A stretch of DNA of 64,000 nucleotides from Homalodisca vitripennis (lineage: Eukaryota > Arthropoda > Insecta > Hemiptera > Cicadellidae). Numbering within the stretch: the stretch's first letter is position 1; each line of letters starts with the position of its first letter. Location: the NCBI RefSeq assembly GCF_021130785.1, contig NC_060215.1:68204501-68268500 (forward strand), written 5' to 3'. This document shows positions 23,401 through 37,900 of this stretch, one piece after another. The position numbers and the translations under genes are program-made. The notes under the pieces are model-generated. The model worked only from the letters and a program-made list of their open reading frames with translations. It was not told where the DNA came from and did not search any database.

Positions 23401-26400
23401 TAATATATAGAAGTAAACTACACTTACTGAATATTTAGATGATCATTTCATAATTATTGTTTGTTTAATTTTAGGGTACTGAATGGCACAAAACACAACT
23501 GCTTTTGGTTTGTTTTAAAAAACACAGATGCAGTTTGTTCATCACTAACCATACACATAGCTTTTCCTACCGTCAGTCCATTTCTGATTTTGGAAACCCA
23601 ATCGATGCTCAGTTCTTTGAACAGCAAAACAGTCTGTTCCTGGCTGTGCTATATCAGCAGCATAACAGTACGGATTCGAAACTCAGGTTGGTGTGCATCA
23701 TTTTATATTAGCTAACAATTTATGTTAATAGTGAGTTATTCACTCCAGTGTTTGGTGTTGAGGCCAGTGCCATTTTGTTTTCATCTTCATTAGAATCAAT
23801 GTCCATTTTTATGCAAACAATTCATGAATAAGCAAATGTTTTTGGTTCTTCATATTGGGTAGCTATATAATTTAAGCAATAAATAAATTTTGGTAAGATC
23901 TTTATTATTTTGACCTACGGTTGACATGAAATAAGTATTACTAAATACAGAAGATCCATGTATGTGTACTTTTTATTTTCTGGTTTTTTTGTGTGAAACA
24001 TTTACATTTGTGGTATTGTAAATCACAGGATAAGCTATATCAGCAATCCATAAAACTGTAATTTTGTGACACAAACTAACATTTTAGTTGAATTTCTTAG
24101 TTTAAATATAGATGAAAATTTTCTCCGGGAATAATATAGATTATTTTTAAGGGGCTTTCATTTATTGCATACATACATACTGTTCACAAATAATCTGACT
24201 ACAGGTTTTAATTGAGAAGGTGCTTTCTAAACAACTAATTAGCACCACTAAACTAGTAACGTTTGTGTTATAAATAAATTAGTATTTTAAAATTTGACCT
24301 AATCATGCCTTCAATACTGAAATTATTGTGAATGTGAATATAGGTCCAGGAGTGTTGCGTTTCATAAGATAATTTCGACTGTCTAAAAATAATTAAACAT
24401 AAACAAACACTGGGTAAAGGGCAAATTACCCTGGGGCTGGGGGGGGGGTAATTAATAATAGATAGAATACAACCAATGATTTTTTGATTTTTTTTCACAC
24501 ACACTGTAATTTATATTGTATTTTTGAAAGCACATCATTCAACCATACTTCAAATATAATGTTCTATACAAACAGATAAACACAATATTATATAGTATAT
24601 AAATTTAGTGTTGGGCTCTATATATATATTGCAATTAATTTCAAACGTGAAGATATAAACAAATATTGTGACCCTTGGAACACTCCAATTAAATTTACTT
24701 ACCGGTACTATTAATATTTTACTTGAAGATTGTACAACAAATAAAAACAGACATTAAAAACAGGTAGTTTTTCCTGTACGTTTTAGTTTCACTTAAGTTT
24801 GTCTTCATTACTAGTTATTTCTAAGGAGTACATTTTTATGAAATCCATGGATAAGATGCTGGATTTTTTTTAAAGTTGCTGATCCCCTGTTAAGCCTCAT
24901 TTTGCCCATCCTTATGGGCTACTGGTCTGTGGGAAGATCTTGTAAAACAGAATAAGGAAGAGATTCAATATTATGGTCACAGACAGGATTTGAATCTGCA
25001 CTAACTCTAACACATATCCAAATTCTGACATCTTAGACCATGCAGCCATCGGTTAATTTAAACGTACCATTAAACAAAATATGAATATCTTCCCACTCTT
25101 CTTTGCTTATTCTGCCATTGAATATCACTTGGTTGCAAAACTTATTTTCAACATTTAATGCAATGTTGTTTATATTTTTAGACAGTCCTTAGTATAATAC
25201 ATTATTAGTATCCATAGTAAAATATCCTCAGTACAATAATACTTCAAATAAAGTCCATTGATAAAGATAGTTGTTACTTACTTTGTTTTATAAGTAAGTA
25301 ATTATAAGTTTATAATTTACTTACTTATAGTTTTTAATCAATTTTAATTTAATTACTTAAGTTATTAACTTTTTGTAATATTAAATTTTATAAGTACTTT
25401 GTTTTATTATAATCTCCATACTCATAGTTTACAATTATCTTTATACAATAAAGTCAGATGGTTAATACACTATACAGAAAACTATTTTTATAATGCATCA
25501 TGTGGCTCTAATCAGTTAAGAGTGTTGACTTGGAATGCAGCTGAATGTATCAAAAGTTTTAACTGTACATTTGGTGCAACCTAACCAATTAACTCTTTCC
25601 AGGTATTTTCCACTAATAAAACTCACTTGACTAACATTTGAAAAATGTCCTTGCCCTAAATGATATTTTTGTTTATTAACACTTAACTGGCATCATGTCA
25701 AAAAGTTAAACAACAAGCGTCATATGTCTGAGGGACACCATTATATATTTTAGGTATAAACAACATTAAGAGGAAGCGTAATCAATTTTAATCACCTAAA
25801 ATACTAAGAGCACATAATTTTAATATGTCTGAAAATTAAATATTTTGATTAGTAGACTGAATTTGATTTACAAAAATATTTTTATGAGGTAACAATAATT
25901 TTAGATAAAACTGATAAATGTACAGTATTTAAATCTGCGTGGGAGGAGTATTAGTTTTTGTGTCCGTCAGCGAGACAAATGATGCTAGTTAATGGTTAAT
26001 GCAGATCATAGAGATACAAGTTTGACTATTATGTTCACTTGTAAGATAGCATATTTAATCGAACACGACTAAATTTTGACTAGCAGATTGACCAGTTGAC
26101 ATGATTCACTTACAATTGCATGGCAATTATTCATACAAAGATTGTTTTTGCCTCAATTTGACATTGGAGACAATGAACCAATTGTTGTGTACGATCTATG
26201 TTCAGTTACACCTTGTGTTATAAACAAAGCTAATTGAACTGATAAAAAGAATCTAATAAAATATTAATTTTGTTATTATTCCTTTCTTATATAAAATGTT
26301 GAGTCATGTTTAAGGATCTATCGCTGGAATCTGTCCCTGGACCTGGAGCCTACGCCTATCATATCTTCATCTGCTTTGTCTCTCATTGTGTTCAATTGTG

Positions 26401-29400
26401 GAGAAAATGTTCTATTTGTTCTCGGTTGCTCTGAGTACAACCAAGTAAAGGTATCATTAACCAATCAGGCTAGTAAATCAGTAATCAGTGTGTTTTTAAC
26501 CTATGACCTGACAAGTGTAAGAATAAATCTTGTCAAAATTATTATATTAAATTAATATTTTTAATTTTTTAGCATCACAATACATTATCATAATTATATG
26601 ATATTTAATATGTTATCAAGTAACTGTCAAATACCATAATAAATAAAATACTGAAAAATTACAATAAATCAACAGCAATAATAGTATGATGAATAAAACA
26701 ACAATCTAGTGTATGTAGTAATAATCAGGACTGCATTACTTAATTGTAAAACTATAATTATCTACACTAAGGGCTATGAAGTACAAAATATCTTTATTAA
26801 TATATTATATGTAATATTGTGTATCAACATGTAATAGGCAATATTATTATTATGTTAATAATAATAATGAAAATATTCCATAATATTTAACATATGGTTG
26901 TTAAGGAATAGAATGTAATTTTCTCAAAAAGTTGATGAAGAGTCCTTCTAAGTTTATTTGGAGGAGTCTTGAATATTTCATACATGTCTTGAATATTTGT
27001 TGATAGCTTGCTATAAAATTTTGGTATCAAGTACTAGGCAAGTGTAAAACAAAGTAAATGCTGTACAGGTTTTATACTATGTTTTAGATTGTGTTAAGTT
27101 TGTAGACTGGCTGCCTCTCCACATATATGTAAAGTTTAGATTTTATTGAGTATGCTAACTTCAAGATACAGCATCTGTTATTTTTTTTTTTAACCTTTCA
27201 AGCAATACAACTTTTTGCACTTGATACATGAAGGTATTCCAGCTGAGTTCTTACAGCCCTTTTAAGAATAAATACATTATCAGTGTAACATGTGGAATCC
27301 TATGGTAATAAAAAATAATTCATATTTGAGAAGAAATATGTATGGTAAACTGCAGGTTGAATTTTTATAATTCTTAAAGAAAATATTATCAAACAATGTT
27401 TTTGTAGTAAAATAAATAAAAGAACAACACTTTGAAATATGGAAAATGCTGATCTAGATTGTGATCAATTCCAGTACCTACCAAGAAAAGTTGCTGATTC
27501 ATCTTGGACTGAAGAATCTATTCTACTTCTTATTATTTAGTAATGTTTTAAAATACTCTTTTAAATTCAATTACAAGTTAACAATTCCTTTATTTAAGAT
27601 AATTATGCTATAATTTATTTGGTCAGTATAATTTCTTCTTCGTTTTCAAACATTTTGGAATAACTTTGATAGTAATGGTTTTACTGTAGCATATTTTAAT
27701 TTTACTGGACATGTGCTTTGTGCCAGTAGTAATAAAAGCCTTCACCACAAAGATATTTGGTCAGGACTGTCAAGGAATAAAACAAAATAAAAACTGACAC
27801 AATATAAAAAATAATAATATATTCATGAGTTATCTGGTAATGATCTAAACTTTTAAACTTAAAAGATGATCAGGAGATAGCACTGGTTTGGCATGTCAGA
27901 ATTAAACAATAAAGTATCAACACAGAATACAGTAGAACCCCTCATATCCGGCCTCGGTTTTACCGCACCTCGGTTTATCCGGCCACTTCTCGGAAGCCAA
28001 TATCGAAATTTATTTACCACGGCTTGCAGACGCGCAGTTGCACGCACTAGTCTCCCACGACTCTTGCGTTATTTTGGTCTATCTATTTGTTTACATTTTC
28101 CTGTTTTGTCCTCAGTTGAGCTAATAGGTTTAACCTGTAAACAGTTCGTTGATTATTTCCAGTGCAGTTAGTACAGTACAGTACAATTGTTTTGTTTCGT
28201 CAAGTGCTGTGTACTGTAGGTTGGTTTATCCGGCCGAATCGTTATCCGGCCAGGGGCTCGGTCCCGTGGTGGCCGGATATGAGGGGTTCTACTGTATATA
28301 GTTTAATTAATAGGAAAGTTGTGTTAAAAATACTTATGAAACCCTATCATGAATTATTTAAACTACAAAAAGAATAAAATTATTTTGATATCAAAGTCAT
28401 AATGAAATTAGTCAGGATAATAACCAACACCTTTGATTAAAAAATGAGGAATGTTAAAAGAAGAGCAATGGAAATGGAAAATTGATTGAATTAAATGGTT
28501 TTATTGATAATAGTCTTTGTGATTACGGGTTCGTTATTATTTCCTATAATGCGAAGGAATGGATACAAATGATGATCAAAATTTACATAAAGTAATTTAC
28601 ATCATTATATTTATATATAAGTGAGTGTATAAGACTATTGGAAATCAATCTGGTCAATGCAAAATGCAGTTGCAGGTGGAAACCTTTGATTAGTAAAAAC
28701 CAACTTTTTATAAAAACTGCCTGCAATTCTATTGCATTAATTAATTTGGTACTATGAAAATAAAATTTAAAAAAAATAAATAGTCTATTAAGTGTTAATA
28801 AAACACTAATATGAACCTGATGTTCAATATAAAAAGGCCTAAAAAATACTCTCACTTATTTACGTGAAACCTAGATGAATAATCAATACGTAAACAACCT
28901 TCCACAAAATATAAAACTAAATATAACACGTAATCAATAAATTATAAATACATTGTGAAGTCAATATGATAGTTCATAATATAAGTTTGACCAGCCAAAT
29001 CCTGTTTTATTTGAAAAGTAGCCTATAATGAAACAAGAAAATTCACATTCAGTAGTAATCTATGTAAATAAATAAAATAAATGTACTCCTGTATCAATAA
29101 GTATGTAAGTATTAGTTGTAAAACATTCAACATTTATTAATATTCTGTCTAAAAAATCATTTTATATGTGAAATTTTAGACGATCTACCATATAGCATTA
29201 CTAACTTGAAATTTTTAAATTAACTTAATAAATTGAGCACCTTTACTATTATACTGAGTGTTTTTAAATAGTATTTAAAAACACTCACTGATGCCTACAG
29301 TGTGAATTAACATAAGTTAACTATTCTACATATTGGCAAATGTCAACAGCCTACTGACCATGATTTAAATTAGAGGGCAAATTTAACATATTTCAATTAA

Positions 29401-32400
29401 ATTTAAATGTAGTCAATCTGCCTAAATTTATTTATGATATGGATAGATATATTTAAATAGTGCATATTATATTACTTTATCCATATCACAAAGCTAGCCA
29501 GAATATTCTGTTCTAAGGTAATAATTCTATAAATAGTGTTATTATTTGAATTTATTTAATTTAAAGTGTTAATACATATTTATGAATCCTGCACAATATA
29601 GATCAAATTTTTAAAACATTCAATACAGTATTTCACAATAAAGTTATGGCACTGATCATGTAGAATTGTGCATACAGCTTTAGACAGTTAAAATAAGTCA
29701 GAATAAATTTAGAAAATGTTTGTGACACTGCTTATGAGACCACTATTTAGAGTAATTCAAAATCCATTATTTTATAATTATTTATCATATGGTTTACATT
29801 ATAATTTATAGTATTAAGTAATCAAAATGTATTTACTAACAGTTAAAATACTTGTCATTTCTCAGTTCTCATCTGAAGTATGGTGTCGTAAACCTGATGG
29901 AAATATATTTAGAGTCCAGTATTTGCCAGCAAACAAGTATATAACATATTTTACACAGAAAGATGAACACTTTCTTTTGGTTTCAAAACAAAAAAGTGCT
30001 ACAGCAATTTACTGGTGGGAAGGTAAATATGGTGTAAAGTTATGTTTTGAATTTTTTCTAATTCCATGAAATTAGTTAGGGTAATCCTGGCCTGATTTTG
30101 TTACTGTGTTAGGTTTGTATAATATTATTTAGAATGATATATAGAGTTTAAAAGATTGCTTTACTGTTTTACACAGGATGAACTAACAAATATTATTAGT
30201 TCTACACAAAACAATAAAACAAATTAGACAGAAATATGTTGTTTAATATAAAACATGATTGTGTATATTTCAACAATTTTCCAATTTGTATAAAATCTAT
30301 TCCAAAACGTAAACTTTTTTCATTGATAGCAAGAAAAACTATAAATGGAGAAAGATCTTTTTCAAGGTTGGTGATGAACAGTTCTAAGACCCCTCTTGAC
30401 AGAGTGTCAGACTCTGTCCCAGTCCAGTCCTCTGTAGATTCCCAAGTCACCTTACAGTTATGGCAAATCTAGATATTCTTTTCAATGCTCAATATTTAAT
30501 AGAGTTTTTGTTACCAATTAGAAAATTATTTTAAATATGCATCAATTTTGTTTCAGGAAATGAGTTTATTGAGTGGGTAGCTGTGGATAAATTGTTGGAA
30601 TACACTAATGTATTTGTTTGTTACAACATTAAGAATACAGCGTTCTTTGTATTTACTAATGGTGTAAGTAAAATTTTACAATCTGCAATTCTGCTCCAGT
30701 TATTAAAACTGAAAAAATTCATTTTTGTTATAAAACAGTGCTTTAACAGGATTTTCCTTTATTTACTTGGATTAAACTTGCATGTATGTTATACTAAAGG
30801 GGAGTTGTGACAGAATGCCCTTGGAACTTTTGAGGGAGTCCGCAACAATTGAATGAAAGAAGTTTGGCAAAGTCGTTCAGACCAAGAATAAAACATACTT
30901 TAATGAGACAATTTCATGCTTTGAATGCATGTTTCAATATTATTACGAATTTTAGTTATTGTTATTCACATTAATTGCATAGTATATACAAAAATATTTT
31001 AAATAGTAATCTGAAAAATAAGACAAATCCAATTTTGAAAAAATTAAAATATTAAATACAGATTACTAATAAGAAAATTACAACTGTGTCATTTAAATTT
31101 AACATATGTTTAAAAGGTCCACATGTGTATATCTCATTGTTTATTATTTATTTATTTATTTAGAGGTTAATGTACACTGAAGATGGTTAAAAACCGAAAC
31201 ACATGTATGTAATAAAAAGTTTTAATTTAAAGGGTTTTAGTTATTTTCATTACATTAATATAAATAGATAACCCTATAAGTGGAGTTAATAACATAATAC
31301 ATACAAAAAATATTTTTATTTTACTTTATTTTCATACCACTTCCTTTATTTCTATTGTTTTGTCACTGGATTGGTCTAAGGCTATTATTTTTTTGTATGG
31401 TTTATATTAAAATGTATAGTATTAAGTAAGTAAGATGTATCAACATTAACTAACAATTAAAATACTTGTAATTTTTCCCAGTTCTCATCTCAAGTCTTGA
31501 CCTGATGGAAATATGTTCAGAGTCCAGGATTTGTCAGTATAACCCACTTTACTAAAAAAAATTATATTTTTCCTTATTATAAAACATATTGTATATTTCA
31601 ATGATTATAATCTGTTTGAAAATGTAAACTTTTTCATTGGTAGCGTGAAAAATATAATGGAGAAAATATTGGTAACTACTTTAATAGGTAGTTAGTTCAA
31701 AGCATTAAATGTTTTATCTTATAATTGTAGTATAAAATAATATATATGTGTTAATAACTTGGCTTTACTCATATAACCTCTGATTGTTTTAGCAACTGCA
31801 TTGTGATGATTTAAACTGTTGAATAAGCTGAAAAAACTGTTAGAAAAATGCTGAAAAAGTGCTCACTGTGCATTGTTACATGTGTTGCAGGATTGTATTT
31901 TCTAATTGTTCAAATGTATTTATGTGATTTCTTCCTATTGTTGTATTACCCTTGTTACAAGATTTCAGTTTATGTTTTTGTCTATTATTTTTTCATTGGC
32001 CTCAGTTAGATCTTCAGTTAACTATTTTAAAATGCTATTCAAATTTTCCCCTTCACTGGTTGACTCCTGATTGGTTACTACTGTTGACTTTTATATTCAC
32101 TGTCAACACATTTAAATTGTTGCCTTTATTGAACATTCATGATGATAACATTTATGTTATTATTTTCTTCAGTCATACACATTGAACTAACGTATAATAT
32201 GAACATTATAACAACTATGGTATGTTATTTCTTTAAAAACTTTTTAAATGTAGATGTTTGACACGTAACTTCAATATATTTTTGCAGCCGTCTTTTAAAA
32301 TTTATGTTATGATTTCAACAAGACTGGAAAAAGTATTTGAAATGGATAATTATATGGACCAAACTGATGAACACTTGAGTAAAGATGAACTCCAAGATCT

Positions 32401-34940
32401 AAAAATTATCAAACTGATAATGTATGAAGAAAACAAGAAAATATATATACTTGTCCAATCAAAAGTAAAAGAAACTAATTTTATAACACTTATAAATGTC
32501 CATATAAAGTTCTCAAATCCATATGAAACTGGTAAGTAACAAAAGCACTTCATAAACAATTATCAGTGTATTTTTAATAAACATACAAATTAAAATGTTA
32601 AAATTGTGAAAGTTCCAATTACTCGTGCTGATATTCGTGCAGCAGGTCACATCTAACTGGCACTAGGTAAGACGGGATAAGAGGTCTTATTGATGTTGTT
32701 TCTGAAGCCAACACTAATGATTGCTACTCTTAGTCATCACCTGTTTCTTCAATTTAGTTGTCACCTCAAACAAAGTCGTTTAACAAAAATATGCCAATCT
32801 CATAATAGTTTCCAGTCTGATTATCTATGTAAATAGTTTCTTTTGCTAGTACAATTAAAAATATTAATATGTTAATGATTTGATGTATATAAATGTGTTG
32901 TAATTTATGCTGTAATGTTATTACTAAAAGTTATAAAATAATTCAATTAATTATACTAGTATATATGTCAATCACAATTGAAATGATACTTTTACTTCAA
33001 TAAGTTCCTTTTATCATATAGCCCATGTTCTATAACAATAATTTTATTGGCTCAAAAAATACATTGTTTACAAATAAATTATACTAGATTGAAGTTTAAA
33101 TATTATCTTTAGTAATATTTGTTTTTCTCAGATCTTCAGCAATACAGCCCTTCTTTATTGTCTAAGTAGTTTATTAATCTTTTTTATTTAAAGTAGTATA
33201 TAAATTTTGCATAAATTTATCTTCTAGCTAGGGAGCTCTTGAAACTAAAAATCTCCTTAATTGAGCATTTTGTATAGTTGATAATTTTTATATTCATATT
33301 CTCAGGGAGTGAGTTAGGGTTAGTTGGCAACTAAATAGGTTTTTATTTATTTCGAAATCCCTTATTTTGTCTACCACACACAAAAAACTACTTTGAAAAT
33401 TGAAAAATGTCATGGGTTCTAGATGTAATTTAAATTATATTTGTTAAATAATGAGCAATTTTAGGTAGCTACCAAAAAGATTGTTTCATTTCAAGAATTA
33501 TTCACTACAGAACTCACAGTGGATAGTTATATTTAAATTTTTTTCACTTCATAGGCTATTATAACATACTCATATTAAAATTAATAATCCAATTAAAAAT
33601 TTAAATTACAGTAAGTTTACATTAGTTTTAAGAAAAGAGGGAAAAATTGACTACTTGAATGTGCTAGCAAGTGTGAGCTGTGGATTTTTAACTATTCACC
33701 GATCTTGAAGCAAGATGTGAGTGTGTGAGCATGTGCTCATATTATGTGGACAAGCCACCCCATTGCTATCTCTCAGTAAGGCAAGATGCATGTGAATACC
33801 ACTGTCTTGCCTAATAGACATTTGATCACACAAAATATTATTGTTTTATAAACATAAATTTATGGCATTGTTAATAAAGTCAATTCTCCACAATCATTAC
33901 AGAATTCTGCATAGTCTAGTTTTCCAATTACTCAATTACTCTGTGATTTATCTAGAGCACATTTTCCCGTGTATGATTCTTTCAGACAGAATATAAGAAT
34001 ATAAACACATTTAAACAGGCTGTTTTGAAAACATTTATGGTGATTAAGATCTCTGAGTAAGAACGTTACTGACAAAATCTTTTTACAAATACTGTTGATC
34101 TGATTATCCGATGATAAAATTTTGTTTAGGTTTACATATACCAAAACACTTTCAATGTAACTTCTGAGAAGACATGTATAACACAAGAGAGTTCTTGAGT
34201 ATTTACTGCCTTAAAATTATGGCAATTAAAAGTTAATTGACTGTAATTAATTTTAAAGGAGTTGTAATAAAAGCATTTGAAAGCAAAAGCCTGAACTGGC
34301 TGTATACCAAAACTAGTTTTCATCATCATATATTATGAGATCTGAATTTCTAAGGAACTTCTCGTTTAATGTATTATCAAATCAAAATCGTTTATTCTCC
34401 GAAAACAAAATTTACAAATGATATATATTAATATATTCATTGTCTAAAAATATACAATTACAATAAATATTTGGTTTTTGCCGTATATTGTGTAAAATAA
34501 CTTTATATTTCTAATTTAATTATTTGAGAAATATTCTTACATGGGCTACTAAAGCCTGTGCGTGAGAACGAGTCACCACAAAGTACTCAATTGGTATTTC
34601 AAACCTTAAAAATTTTGTTATATCTTATTAAGTAAAAAAAAATAAAGTAAAAATAATGTTTGATAGAATGAAAAATAAAACTAAAGTGAGAATGAATCTG
34701 ATGAAGTAAGTGAATGGAAATAATTATTAGAAGGACAAAACGACCAACTGTCGGAGATCAAGACCACGGACAGGCCTTGGTGCAACTCTTAGTTAACAGA
34801 CGGACATTGGAAAAACTGCGTACAAAATTCACCATTCCTTATCATCAAGGGTTGTTATCTATACTTATGGCATCAACGTATTAGTCTCGCATGACCTCCC
34901 CCAGAAGACACACACACACTCAAATTCACATACACACACG

Positions 34941-34992
<52 letters not shown>

Positions 34993-37900
34993 TATTCGCA
35001 CTCTTATATGTACACAAAAATTAAAACTAAAAATCGCTCACACTATATTACTTATTTCCTAATACATACTTACAAACCAACATACATACAATCATACTAG
35101 CTATATACTTGTCCAAACAAACCCATATGCTTCCAGTATATTTCAAACATACGCACGCACTCACACTACATCCTTACATGCCTGTTACACCAACATTTAT
35201 ATTCATTTTTCCGCCTCCCATCCTAACCCACATCATCTATTGTCTATAATTTGATGTAATCAAGAATTCAGTACGATCTGTTCCCACCAAATTTAGCCAA
35301 TTAATAATTCTTCTTTTTAAAGAAAACATTGTTATATAATTAGTATTTTTTATGGAATCCGGCAATTTATTGAAAATAATGTGTGCTATATAATATGTAT
35401 TAGTAGTAGAGAAGGTTTTCGGAACTCTAGTCTGTCCTGTAGTAGCGTATCTTGTGGAATATTCATGAGGCAAAGAGTCAAATAGGTTTGGTTGATTTTT
35501 AAAAACGTAAATAACAAGTGCTTTGATGTAAAGCTGTCTAACATCCAAAACTTGCATTTCATTGTACAAAGCATCTGAAGAGTACCTTCGACACCTCCCC
35601 AATGCCGCCTCCATAATAGATTTTTTGTGTGACGAGAAGCCGATCTATAACTGTCCTGTAAGCACCCCCCATGCTAAAATCCTCCCCTCAATAATTGACT
35701 GCACATATGCGAAATATGCCATCCTAATTTCTCTAATTGTCAGTACTTCATGTAATTGTTGAAACACGAAAATCATTTTTCTTAATCTCTTATTTATATA
35801 ACTTATGTGTTCAGTCCATGTCAATCAATTGTCAAACATAACGCCAAGATATTTATATTCATTAACACAGTCAATTATGTCACAAGGGCAATCAGTGTTA
35901 CGAGTGAAGTCGTCGCATACATGGAGCTTAATACTATTAATCGAAGTGTCGCTGGATTCGCGTAATGATAAGGGCATAAATTTTGTTTTAGCAACATTCA
36001 AGGTTAACAAATTTTGATCAAACCATTTTTTTATTTTTGACATGCTTTGAGCTGCTTTTACGAAAACATCGTCCGACATTTCCGCTTGGAAAAAAATTAC
36101 AGTGTCATCAGCAAAAAGATACAAGCTACCGGAAATATTGATTTTTGAAATATTATTCATGTAAATTAAAAATAATAATGGTCCAAGAGTACTCCCCTGG
36201 ATTACACCATAGTTGAACGGGCTTCAGGTCACTATTAACACCATTGATAGTTGTAAACTGCTCTCTGTTGGCCAAGTATGTTTGGAACCAGTTAAACGAT
36301 GTTCCACGTACGCCAATCAAATGAAGTTTCTGAAGTAATTTTTTCCTGTCTACCGTATCAAATGCTTTTGTTAGATCTAGAAATATTAATAAACATCGGT
36401 TACCTTTGCTTAATGCCAAATTGATATCTTTCGTTACTGAGAACAGCGCATCGGCCACATTTTTAGATCTCCTGAACCCGAACTGGCGGTCTGTCAGAAT
36501 ATTTAGTCTTTCAACATAATCTGTGAGTTGATTTCTTACAATTTTCTCTAACACTTTAGAGAACACACTAAGTAAGCTAATTGGACGGAAGTTAGATTTT
36601 TGTGTAATATCATTGCTCTTAAACAGTTGAATCACTTTAGCAACCTTGAATCACTTTAGCAGCCTTGAAAGCATCAGGAAACTTTCCGGAACGTATGCTA
36701 TTGTTAATAATGTGTAGCAGAGGTTCAAAAAACAGCTGAAAGTTGTCTTTAAGAAAGGAAGCGGAAATGCAATCGTACCCAGGAGCTGAGCCTCCGCATA
36801 GGCTACTGACAGTTGTGTAAGTCTTGTTCCGTGACAGTTCTCATAGTAAAAACAGAGTCCACAGTATAGTCGTTATCGTCTACAACAAGCGGACCGCTCG
36901 AGTCGATTAAGCTAGCCAAGTTAAATCCAACCTGTGAGAAATAGTCATTGAACTCGTCGGCCATCTGTTTACTTACATCATTCATCGTCGCGTACTGTCT
37001 GTTACCTGTATACTGTTCTAGAGGAAATCCGTCATTTTTATTAGTCCTTCCACTCATTTCCTTGACGGCTTGCCAAAAAATTTTAGGGTTATTACAATTA
37101 TTGTTAATTTTTTTCCTAAAGTAGTTCTTTTTCGTAGTCCTTATAAGTCTGTCCAGTCTGTTCCTGTATGTCATGAAATAAAGTTTCAAATCAGTACTAA
37201 ATGGTTGTTTTCTCAAAAGCGTCAATTTATCTCTTTTCCTGATAGACCGTACTAAGCTTTCTGTAATCCAAGGTTTCAGTTTACGTAGTCTCGGTTTGGG
37301 ATTGGTAATATTTTTACACACGTTGTCCGTACAGTCTTTTATAGTGGCTAAAAACAGATTAGCGCTAGTATTGAGATCCGCTGTGTCAATAACATGAGTC
37401 CAGTCACACCCGTTTATGTTATTTTGCAATTTATATTTGTCTAAGATGTAGTTAGAGGCAATTTGATAGCTTGGATTAGACCGAGGGTAATTTATTTCAA
37501 TGTTTAACACAATACTGTAATGATCTGTAATATTATTCGCTATAACAGCAGTTTTAATCTGATCATAGTTATTGTGCCTCACAAATATATGGTCTATACA
37601 AGTCTTACTGTCCCCTATGACTCTAGTCGGTTCCGTAATACCACACATAAAACCAGTCTCATACATCACGTCCAAGTAACGTTCAGTTTTGTTATCTGTT
37701 TTAATTAGGTTTGCATTGATGTCACCGATAAGAATGTATGTTTTGCTTTTATCAGTATTTGAGTAGTATTGGTTTAAAGCGTTAGTAAAGACGTCTAGGT
37801 CACTGTCATGAGTCCTGTACAAAGCGAGTATGTTACATTGTTTGTTGTTATACATGAAATCCAGGCTGAGTCCATACACGTCGCCCAGCTCCTCCTCTCG

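Larger units (their letters stand above)
26451..29865 (+). other. intron, about 3.4 kb, carrying MITE copy 2
   Basis: AT-rich. The only recognised inserts are the 365-bp MITE (27930..28294) and a perfect 16-bp palindrome at 29255-29287. Confidence 0.55.

Noticed and set aside
34891..35100. Threonine/histidine-rich open frame
   Set aside because: It is the translation of a CA microsatellite.
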